A DNA stretch of 27,629 nt from DAOTTI01 sp034437795. GTDB lineage: Bacteria > Chloroflexota > UBA11872 > UBA12225. The first letter of the stretch is position 1. Every line of letters starts with the position of its first letter. The position numbers and the translations under genes are program-made. Below, in pieces: positions 17,436-24,053 of this stretch. The notes beneath the pieces were generated by a model. That model saw only the letters and a program-made list of their open reading frames with translations. It made no database searches and was not told where the DNA came from. The stretch spans positions 1 to 27,629 of the forward strand of contig DAOTTI010000021.1 of assembly GCA_034437795.1 (NCBI GenBank), written 5' to 3'.

Positions 17436-18332
17436 GTGCGAGTTGTCCAGTTTCACCAGCCGGGTGCCGGGACGCGCGTCGGCATCGTCGACGGCGCCGA
17501 GGTCGTAGACGTGACCGACGAGGCGCCCCATAGCAGTCTCCGCCTGCTGCTGGCCCACGCGCGCGGCCATCCGGCACCGCGCCTGGCCGGGGCGCCGCGC
17601 TGGCCCCTGGCCGCGCTCGACGTGCCCCCGACCCCCGAACGGGCCCACCTGCGCACGCCGATCGATCCGCCGGAGGTGTGGGGGGCCGGCGTGACCTACA
17701 AGAAGAGCGCCGAGTTCCGTGATGAGGACACGTCCACCTCACGGGGGATCTATGACCTGGTCTATACGGCGCCCCGCCCGGAGCTGTTCTACAAGGGGCG
17801 CGCCGCCCACTGCGTGGGGCCGAACGACGCGGCCACCATCCGTGCCGACTCGTCGTTTACCGCGCCGGAGCCGGAGCTGGCGCTGGTGCTCACGGCCAGG
17901 GGCGAGATCCTCGGCTACACCCTCTGCGACGACGTCTCCGCCTGGGACATTGAGCGCGAGAACCCCCTCTACCTGCCCCAGTCCAAGATCTTTTACGGCT
18001 GTGTCGTGCTTGGGCCGAGCATCGTCACGGCGGATGAGATCGGCGACCCGCGGGCGCTGACGCTCCGATGCGCCATCCGCCGCGACGGCCGAGTGGTCTT
18101 CGACGAGTCCGTGGGTCTGGACCGGATCAAGCGCAGCTTCGAGGAGCTGATCGGCTACCTGCGCCTGAACAATCCCATCCAGGATGGGACGGTGCTGTCC
18201 ACCGGCACGGGCATCATCGTGCCGCCAGAGCTGGCCCTTCAGGAGGGCGACATCGTGGAGATCGAGTGCCCGCCCATCGGCACGCTGCGCCACACCATGC
18301 GCCGCCTGCCCCGCGACTGGGCGCCGGCCTAA
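17436..18332 (+). CDS. Fumarylacetoacetate hydrolase-family protein, probably a 2-keto-3-deoxy-sugar-acid dehydratase
   Basis: Protein of 298 aa. The N-terminal part matches the small FAH-associated domain (VVQFHQPGAGTRVGIVDG). The C-terminal FAH fold shows the metal ligands in EPELAL (Glu145, Glu147) and the Asp of CDDVSAWD (Asp166), followed by PQSKIFYG. The stretch GVTYKKSAEFRDED, IYDLVYTAPRPELFYKG resembles 2-keto-3-deoxy-D-arabinonate dehydratase-like proteins of oxidative pentose pathways more than true fumarylacetoacetases. The expected reaction is therefore dehydration of a 2-keto-3-deoxy pentonate in the cytosol (inference). The GTG start has GGAGA 7 nt upstream. It lies 99 bp after the polymerase gene on the same strand, with no functional link evident. 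No sugar-acid operon surrounds it. Confidence 0.88.
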   Translation: MRVVQFHQPGAGTRVGIVDGAEVVDVTDEAPHSSLRLLLAHARGHPAPRLAGAPRWPLAALDVPPTPERAHLRTPIDPPEVWGAGVTYKKSAEFRDEDTSTSRGIYDLVYTAPRPELFYKGRAAHCVGPNDAATIRADSSFTAPEPELALVLTARGEILGYTLCDDVSAWDIERENPLYLPQSKIFYGCVVLGPSIVTADEIGDPRALTLRCAIRRDGRVVFDESVGLDRIKRSFEELIGYLRLNNPIQDGTVLSTGTGIIVPPELALQEGDIVEIECPPIGTLRHTMRRLPRDWAPA

Positions 18333-18343
18333 CCTGGATTCCG

Positions 18344-18454
18344 GTGGCAATGGCCGGTCCTTCCATCCGTCGCCCGTGCCGAGCCAATCGAGGGAGTGAC
18401 CGAGCCGGTGGTCTGGAGTGGCAATGGCCGGTCCTTCCATCCGTCGCCCGTGCC
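18344..18454. repeat. 37-bp perfect direct repeat separated by 37 bp
   Basis: GTGGCAATGGCCGGTCCTTC and the next 17 bases occur at 18344-18380 and again, identical, at 18418-18454. The spacer is also 37 bp (18381-18417). Sequence after the second copy (GAGGGGCATGACCGG) loosely resembles part of the spacer (GAGGGAGTGACCG). This suggests a diverged tandem 74-bp unit. There is no coding signal. Confidence 0.8.
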
Positions 18455-18486
18455 CCAGAGGGGCATGACCGGCAATTCATGCACGG

Positions 18487-18530
18487 AGTCCTCACCCTAG
18501 CCCTCTCCCAGAGGGACGGGGCACTCCTGT
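18487..18530. repeat. CCCTCTCCC-type palindromic repeat, copy 4
   Basis: CTCACCCTAGCCCTCTCCCA followed by GAGGGACGGGG. It holds a short stem CCCTC (18501-18505) / GAGGG (18511-18515). It is the reverse-orientation relative of the units near 12897 and 23966. It lies between the convergent FAH-family and epimerase genes. Confidence 0.65.
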
Positions 18531-18584
18531 GGCCGGTCGTGCAAGATCCAGGGTAAGCCTCAGCCGGTGGCAGCAGAGGCCGGC

Positions 18585-19520
18585 TCAGGTCTTCTTCCCG
18601 TACCAGGACTGCCACCAGCGATAGAACTCAGGGATGCCGCGCGCGGGAGGATACTGAGGGTCGTAGCCGAGCAGCGTGCGGGCCTTACTGATGTCGGCCA
18701 CGTAGCGGCTGATCTCTCCGACGCGGATGGGCTTGATCTCCAGCCGTGGCTCCACGCCGGCCGCCTTGGCCACCAGGTGCGCCGCCTCGAGCAAGGTGGT
18801 TCCCTTCCCCGTGCCGAGATTGATGGTCTGCCCCGAGACGCGCTCAGGCTCCTGCACGAGCCGGTGCAGGCCGAGCATCACGCCCTGGATCGCATCGTCG
18901 ATGTAGGTAAAGTCGTACGTCTTCTCGGGGCCGTAGATGGGGACCGTCTCTCCCCGCGGCAGCTTATCGCAGAGCAGGGGGATAAAGCGCGTGGTGCGCT
19001 CATAGCGGTCATAGCGTCCGTAGACGTTGCTAAAGCGGAAGATGAGGTAGCGGAGGCGGTAGCAGCGCCCGTAGGCGTGGATGAGCGCCTCCTCGCCGAG
19101 CTTGGCGGCGGCGTAGGGGCTGGCTGCTTTCTCGATCCGCACCGCATCTTCGGGGACGGGGACGTGGTCCTGCTCGCCGTACGTCTCCCGCGAGCTGCCG
19201 AAGATGACCGGCGTCTGGCGGGTCCGGCAATATTCCAGCACGCGGTGCGTGATGGTGTAGTTGTCGAGTGCATTCTGTGGCCGCTCGACGGATTCGTGTA
19301 CCTTCGCCCGCGCCGCCAGGTGCACCACGATGTCCGCTGTCCCCCAGCCGGCGCCCGGCTCACGGGAGAGATCGCGCAGGTCCTCGACGCGCTGGGGGAT
19401 GCGGTCGGTCCAGGGATTGGGCTCACGGTCGATCCCGAGGACGTCGTGTCCTTCGTCGAGCAGCCGGAGCCCGAGGTTCGTGCCGATGAGCCCGCTGGCG
19501 CCGGTGATGATGACGCGCAT
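18585..19520 (-). CDS. NAD-dependent epimerase/dehydratase (extended SDR, nucleotide-sugar type)
   Basis: Cytosolic nucleotide-sugar-modifying enzyme, 311 aa. It has the extended-SDR dinucleotide motif GASGLIG (residues 7-13), the acidic NAD-selecting residue at the end of strand 2 (GIDRE), VVHLAA, and the catalytic YxxxK (Tyr136, Lys140 in SPYAAAKLGEE). RFSNVYGRYDR, YDFTYIDDAIQGV and INLGTG are typical of UDP-glucose 4-epimerase and dTDP-glucose dehydratase relatives. The exact substrate is not assignable. I chose the ATG at 19520 because AGGACAG stands just upstream and the protein begins MRVIITGASG. A longer reading frame to 19694 would translate a polypyrimidine tract into a Ser/Phe/Pro-rich leader and is not credible. 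It lies downstream of ppc on the same strand. Confidence 0.93.
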   Translation of the reverse strand: MRVIITGASGLIGTNLGLRLLDEGHDVLGIDREPNPWTDRIPQRVEDLRDLSREPGAGWGTADIVVHLAARAKVHESVERPQNALDNYTITHRVLEYCRTRQTPVIFGSSRETYGEQDHVPVPEDAVRIEKAASPYAAAKLGEEALIHAYGRCYRLRYLIFRFSNVYGRYDRYERTTRFIPLLCDKLPRGETVPIYGPEKTYDFTYIDDAIQGVMLGLHRLVQEPERVSGQTINLGTGKGTTLLEAAHLVAKAAGVEPRLEIKPIRVGEISRYVADISKARTLLGYDPQYPPARGIPEFYRWWQSWYGKKT

Positions 19521-19597
19521 AATCTGTCCTGAGTGCTTCGGTCTTAGGCAGGATGGTAGCGTGTCCAGGGGCGGATCCCTGTGCGGGCGAGAGAACT

Positions 19598-19672
19598 GGG
19601 GGGGAGGGAAGGAAGAAGGAAGGAAGAACGAAGAAGGAAGAGAGACGAAGGACGAACGAAAGGGAGAGGGAA
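19598..19672. other. 75-nt near-homopurine tract (pyrimidine-rich in minus-strand RNA)
   Basis: Purines except for four C residues, with repeated GGAAGAAGGA-type units. In RNA read from ppc towards the epimerase gene it is a C/U-rich, G-poor stretch about 30 nt after the ppc stop. That composition fits a Rho-utilisation site, and could also form a triplex-prone region. It lies in the 179-bp gap 19521-19699, which shows nothing else. Confidence 0.55.
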
Positions 19673-19699
19673 TGCCTCTTTGGCCATGAAGCATGCCGG

Positions 19700-22654
19700 C
19701 TAGCCGGTGGTCTGGAGGCCGGCGGCGATGCCGTTAATGGTTAGGGCCACCAGGCGCTCGATGGCTTCGCGCTCGGCGGCCGTGGCCGGCCGGCGCCGGC
19801 GGCGCAGGAGCGTGACCTGGACCAGGCTCAGCGGATCGACGTAAGGATTGCGGAGCTGGATGGAGCGGCGCAGGACGGGCGAGGACTTGAGCAGGACGTC
19901 GGAGCCGGTGACCCGCAGGATGGCGTCCCGAGTCCGCTGCCACTCGCGCTCGATCTTGCCGAAGATGCGCTGGGCCAGGGCCGGCGGGCTGACCAGGCCG
20001 GCGTAGAGGCGGGCCACCGCCAGGTCCGCCTTGCCCAGGCTGATCTGGGCATTATCGACGAGGGAGCGGAAGAAGGGCCAGGCGCGATACATCTCCGCCA
20101 TGAGGTCCCAGCGCCGCGGCGATGACGCGCCAAACTGGCCGAAGGCGGTCCCCATCCCGTACCAGCCTGGCAGCCCGAACCGGCTCTGGGTCCAGCTAAA
20201 GACCCACGGGATGGCACGGAGATCCTCGATGCGGTCGCTGGCCTGGCGCTTGGCCGGACGCGACCCGATACGTAGTTCCGCGATCTCGTCGATCGGGGTG
20301 GCCTGCCTGAAGAAGGCGAGGAAGTCGGGATCGTCGTAGACCAGCCGGCGGTAGGCGGCGAACGCCAGGGGCGAGATGGCCTCCATCGCCGCCGTCCACT
20401 CCGGCCGCGGGTCGACGCTCTCCTCGCCCCCGGGCCGCAGGCTGGCCCGCAGCACGGCATTGATGGTCTGCTCCAGGTGGCGGTGGGCGATGCGCGGGTT
20501 GGCGTAGCGGGCGAAGGTCACCTCTCCCTGCTCGGTCAGGCGCAGGCGTCCGTCGAGCGTGCCCGGGGGCTGGCCCAGGATGGCCCGATTGGTCGGCCCC
20601 CCGCCCCGTCCGATGGCGCCGCCCCGCCCGTGGAACAGGTAGAGCGTGACCCCCGCCTGGCGGCACACGTCCGCCAGGGCGCGCTGCGCCCGATACAGCT
20701 CCCAGTTGGCGGTCACGTAGCCTCCGTCCTTGTTGCTGTCCGAGTACCCGAGCATGATCTGCTGGAGCCCGCCCCAGGCCTCCAGGTGCTGCGCATAGAC
20801 CGGAAGCGCGAACAGGTCTCGCATCAGCCCGGCGCAGCGATGGAGGTCGTCGATGGTCTCAAAAAGGGGCACAATCTGCAGGGTGCTGCGCGGGGGCTCG
20901 CGGCCGCGGCGGGGGCGGAAGAGGCCGGCTTCCTTGGCCAGCAGCAGTGGCTCCAGTACGTCGCTCGCGCCAGCCGTCATCGAGATGATGTAGACGTTGC
21001 AGGCCTCGGGGCCAAGCTCGCGCTGTAGCTCCGCGGCCACACGGAAGACGGCGAGCACCTCCGCCGTCTGAGGGGAATACCGGTCCGCCTGCTCGGCGAC
21101 GCCCCAGACGAGGGGGCGGGGATTTTCGATCTCCCTGGCCAGCAGGGCCACGCGTTCCGGCTCGCTCAGGGAGCGGTAGTCCGGCGCCACACCGGCCGTG
21201 GCCAGGAGCTCCGCCACGGCCGCCTCGTGAACGGCGCTGTGCTGGCGCAGGTCCAGGCGCGCCAGGTGGAAGCCGAAGACCTCCACCTGGCGGATGACGT
21301 CTTTCAAAAGCCCGTCCGCCAGGCGGGAGGCGCCCTGCTCATGCAGGCTCTGCGCCACCAGACGGAGGTCCGCCAGGAGCTCGGCCGGGCGCCGGTAGGC
21401 GATGCGTTCGTCGCCCGCGCGGGGGCGCTCCTCGGGTGCGCCCGCTCCCCACCCGTCCTGGGCCAGCGGCGGTACGGGGTCGGGGCGACGGGGGTCCAGG
21501 CGGGCGAGGGCAACGGTGTTGAGCCAGCGGGCGGCCCGCAGGCGCGCCAGCATGAAACCGAGCTTCTGGCGATAGGGCTCACCGGCAAACCGCTCGTGCA
21601 GTACGGCCGCCAGGTCAGGCATGGCCGTGGCGTCGGCCGCAAGCGAGTCACGGAGTATCGGGACGGCGCGCTGGCCGGGCAGCCCGCCTGCTTCGCCCTC
21701 CACCGGCTGGAGCGCCGGTGGCGGGGCGGCGACGCTGAGATGGTCTTGCAGCGCCTGCAGGGAGCGTTCCAGGAGCGCCAGCGCCGTGTCCCTGTGCAAT
21801 CGGAGCGTGCGGGCGGTCACGGACGCGGTGACTGCCGGGTTCCCGTCCCGATCCCCGCCGATCCAGGACCCGAAGCGGAGGAAGGCCGGCACGTCGAACC
21901 GGACGCCGGGGTAGGCCTCACGGAGGGCGTCCTCCAGGTCGCGGTACAGGCGCGGCACGACCGACCACAGGGACTGCTCGAAGTAGTAGAGCCCGTTTTG
22001 CACCTCGTCCAGCACGTCCGGCGCGCGCTGGCGGACCTCCTCCGTCAGCCAGAGGGCGGTGATCTCTTCTTTGATCCGCTCATGGCAGATGGCCATTTCC
22101 TGGGCCGTCAGCCGCGGATCGTCGAGGCGCTCGACCAGTTCGCTCAGGCGCCGCAGCTTATGCAGCACGGTGCGTCTTCTGGCCTCGGTGGGGTGAGCGG
22201 TGAAGACCGGCTCTATGACGCAGCGGCCCAGCAGGTCCTGGACACGCTCTGCCGGCACCCCCGCCCGCGCCGCCTGAACGATGGCCTCGCGGATCGACTC
22301 GCCCCGCGGCGCACCGCCGGCGGCCTGCTCGCGGGCCCGCAGCACGCGCAGGCGGTGATGCTCCTCGGCCATGTTGACCAGGTGAAAGTAGGCAGTGAAG
22401 GCGCGCACCAGGAAGCGCGCCCCGTCCAGGCTGAGCTGGTCCGTGCGGGCAAGAAGCGCCTGCCCCGGCGGCCCGAAGTCGTCGAGCGTGGGTCCGGCGC
22501 TGCGTAGCTCCTTCGTGCGGGCGCGGTACTCCTCGACCAGCTGGAAGCCGGACTCGCCCCCTTGCTCGCGCAGCACCGCCCCGAGCAGGTGCCCGAGCAC
22601 GTTGACATCCTGGCTCAGCCGCTGGAACTGTGCGTCGGCGGGTTCGGTAGCCAT
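19700..22654 (-). CDS. ppc: Phosphoenolpyruvate carboxylase
   Basis: Carboxylates phosphoenolpyruvate with bicarbonate to oxaloacetate, replenishing the TCA cycle; cytosolic. At 984 aa it is slightly longer than the usual 880-970. Motifs in order are VFTAHPTEARRR with the catalytic His154, GSWIGGDRDGNP, MLGYSDSNKDGGYVTANW, FHGRGGAIGRGGGPTNRAIL with the bicarbonate-pocket Arg, and PWVFSWTQSRFGLPGWYGMG. The C-terminus ends LTINGIAAGLQTTG, close to the family's usual NTG end. I chose the ATG at 22654 (MATEPADAQFQRLSQDVNVLG), where family homology begins. The frame stays open to 22933, but that extension would overlap the divergent selD and has no homology. The gene is divergent from selD across 180 bp. 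Confidence 0.97.
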   Translation of the reverse strand: MATEPADAQFQRLSQDVNVLGHLLGAVLREQGGESGFQLVEEYRARTKELRSAGPTLDDFGPPGQALLARTDQLSLDGARFLVRAFTAYFHLVNMAEEHHRLRVLRAREQAAGGAPRGESIREAIVQAARAGVPAERVQDLLGRCVIEPVFTAHPTEARRRTVLHKLRRLSELVERLDDPRLTAQEMAICHERIKEEITALWLTEEVRQRAPDVLDEVQNGLYYFEQSLWSVVPRLYRDLEDALREAYPGVRFDVPAFLRFGSWIGGDRDGNPAVTASVTARTLRLHRDTALALLERSLQALQDHLSVAAPPPALQPVEGEAGGLPGQRAVPILRDSLAADATAMPDLAAVLHERFAGEPYRQKLGFMLARLRAARWLNTVALARLDPRRPDPVPPLAQDGWGAGAPEERPRAGDERIAYRRPAELLADLRLVAQSLHEQGASRLADGLLKDVIRQVEVFGFHLARLDLRQHSAVHEAAVAELLATAGVAPDYRSLSEPERVALLAREIENPRPLVWGVAEQADRYSPQTAEVLAVFRVAAELQRELGPEACNVYIISMTAGASDVLEPLLLAKEAGLFRPRRGREPPRSTLQIVPLFETIDDLHRCAGLMRDLFALPVYAQHLEAWGGLQQIMLGYSDSNKDGGYVTANWELYRAQRALADVCRQAGVTLYLFHGRGGAIGRGGGPTNRAILGQPPGTLDGRLRLTEQGEVTFARYANPRIAHRHLEQTINAVLRASLRPGGEESVDPRPEWTAAMEAISPLAFAAYRRLVYDDPDFLAFFRQATPIDEIAELRIGSRPAKRQASDRIEDLRAIPWVFSWTQSRFGLPGWYGMGTAFGQFGASSPRRWDLMAEMYRAWPFFRSLVDNAQISLGKADLAVARLYAGLVSPPALAQRIFGKIEREWQRTRDAILRVTGSDVLLKSSPVLRRSIQLRNPYVDPLSLVQVTLLRRRRRPATAAEREAIERLVALTINGIAAGLQTTG

Positions 22655-22740
22655 ACGCTTGAGCCTGACTTCTCCTGAAACCGGCGATCGGCCTGGTTGG
22701 GATCTCGACGACCGACTGGGGTTATCTCTCATGTGGAGGA

Positions 22741-22767
22741 GAGACGCCACACCTGGCGCAGCGTCTC
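22741..22767. repeat. Inverted repeat in the ppc/selD divergent spacer
   Basis: GAGACGC (22741-22747) and GCGTCTC (22761-22767) form a 7-bp stem. An alternative, mutually exclusive stem pairs CGCCA with TGGCG inside it. It is a candidate operator or leader hairpin in the 180-bp region that must hold both promoters. No known riboswitch or tRNA pattern was recognised there. Confidence 0.45.
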
Positions 22768-22834
22768 CATCAGACGGCAAGTCCCAGGCGGCGATTCTCT
22801 GGCTGCAGCAGGTATCCTCAAGCAAGGGTACGAG

Positions 22835-23896
22835 ATGACCGACCTGGAGAAGATCCGGCTGACGGCGCTCTCCGCCTGCGCGGGCTGAGCGTCCAAGATG
22901 GGTCCGGCGGACCTGGCGCACGTGCTGCGCCACTTAACGGGCGTGCGGCATCCCAACCTGCTCGTCGGCCTGCACACGGCAGACGACGCGGCGGTCTGGC
23001 GGCTGGATGCCGCGCGGGCACTGGTCCAGACGGTGGACTTCTTTACGCCCATCGTGGACGATCCCTATATCTACGGCGCCATCGCCGCCGCCAACTCCCT
23101 GTCGGACGTGTACGCGATGGGCGCCGAGCCGTTTCTGGCGCTGGCCATCGCGGCCTTCCCGGCGGACTTGCCCAAAGACATCTTGGCTGAGATCTTTCGG
23201 GGGGGCATGGAGAAGGCCGATGAGGCGGGAGTGGTCATCGCCGGCGGGCACACGGTGACGGATGACGAGCCGAAGTACGGGCTGTGCGTCACAGGACTGG
23301 TGCATCCGGACCGCGTGCTGACCAAGGCCGCGGCCCGCGCAGGCGACCTGCTCTACCTCACCAAGCCCCTGGGCACGGGGGTGATCACCACGGCCTTGAA
23401 GAAGGACCGCGCCAGGCCGGCGGACGTGGACGGGGCGGTGCAGTGGATGCTGACCTTGAACCGCGGGGCGGCGCGGGTGCTGGCCCTCTTTCCGGACGTG
23501 CGCGCCTGCACCGACGTGACCGGCTTCGGCCTGCTGGGGCACGGCTACGAGATGGCCTGCGCCAGCAGGGTGCGGCTGCAGGTCGAGGCGGCCGCCGTCC
23601 CCCTGATGGACGGGGCGCTAGCCTACAGCGAGGCGGACCTGCTCCCCGGGGGCGCCGACCGCAACCGCGAGTACCTGCTGGCCGCCGACGAATCGGGAGC
23701 GCCGCGGGTGACGATCGCCCCCAGCGTCCCCGCGTCCCTGGCCGCGCTGCTGTTCGACCCCCAGACCAGCGGCGGCCTGCTGTTCACCGTGCCGGCACGG
23801 CTGGCCAGCACCTTGGAGGCGGAGCTGCAGCTTCACGCCGTGCCGTTCTGGCGGATCGGGCAGGTTGCGGAGGGGCGCGGCGTCGAGGTGACGTAG
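22835..23896 (+). CDS. selD: Selenophosphate synthetase SelD with in-frame UGA (selenocysteine) at the catalytic position
   Basis: Makes selenophosphate from selenide and ATP, the selenium donor for selenocysteine and selenouridine in tRNA; cytosolic, 353 aa. The N-terminus reads MTDLEKIRLTALSACAG-U-ASKMGPADLAHVL. The UGA (22886-22888, codon 18) aligns with the catalytic Cys17 of E. coli SelD, and the next catalytic Lys is kept (Lys21). The following sequence is full SelD: TADDAAV, VDFFTPIVDDPYIYG, AANSLSDVYAMGAEP, and a C-terminal QTSGGLLF. The ATG at 22835 has AGGG 8 nt upstream. Standard gene callers would start at the ATG at 22898, losing 21 residues including the active site, or end an upstream ORF at the UGA. 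A SECIS-like hairpin follows the UGA. A sequencing error or a pseudogene is the alternative, but the position and the hairpin argue strongly against it. Confidence 0.95.
22886..22919 (+). promoter_or_regulatory. Bacterial SECIS-like element and UGA selenocysteine codon of selD
   Basis: Starting one base after the UGA, the RNA can fold into a bulged hairpin. GCG (22889-22891) pairs with CGC (22917-22919), U22892 is bulged, CCA (22893-22895) pairs with UGG (22914-22916), and five bases AGAUG bulge out. GGUCC (22901-22905) then pairs with GGACC (22909-22913) over a GGC loop. The loop begins 17 nt after the UGA and has G at its first positions. This fits the spacing and loop rule known for bacterial SECIS elements bound by SelB. 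Confidence 0.82.
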
Positions 23897-23961
23897 CCGG
23901 ACTGCGGGGGGGTCTCACGCTGCTCCCCCAGCCCTGCCCGGACCCGCCATGGCCAGCCATC

Positions 23962-24046
23962 CGTTCCCTCTCTCACAGGGAGAGGGTTAGGGTGAGGGTT
24001 CCACTCGCGAGGGAGACGGGTAGGGTGAAGGTTCCACTCGCGAAAA
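23962..24046. repeat. Palindromic repeat copy 5 plus short direct repeat
   Basis: CCCTCTC (23966-23972) pairs with GAGAGGG (23980-23986), followed by TTAGGGTGAGGG. GGTTCCACTCGCGA is then repeated at 23997-24010 and 24030-24043, each after a GTAGGGT- or TTAGGGT-type element. It lies between the convergent selD and the membrane protein gene, in a 157-bp gap without other signals. Confidence 0.7.
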
Positions 24047-24053
24047 GGCCGGG

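Noticed and set aside
18344..18454. CRISPR array
   Set aside because: Only two repeats, no third unit, no cas genes, and the spacer partly resembles the sequence after the second repeat.
19521..19694. N-terminal extension of the epimerase by 58 residues
   Set aside because: It is translated from the polypyrimidine tract as a Ser/Phe/Pro-rich string. The true SDR start MRVIITGASG has its own ribosome site.
22655..22834. tRNA-Sec or riboswitch upstream of selD
   Set aside because: I looked for a T-loop (GTTCGA-type), a UCA anticodon loop and an acceptor stem and found none. No known riboswitch core was recognised.
22655..22933. N-terminal extension of ppc by 93 residues
   Set aside because: It would overlap the divergent selD start and UGA region, and it shows no phosphoenolpyruvate carboxylase homology. 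The family N-terminus begins at 22654.
22898..23896. Conventional selD starting at ATG 22898
   Set aside because: It would lack the catalytic residue and the conserved IRLT N-terminus, which are present in frame upstream across the UGA.
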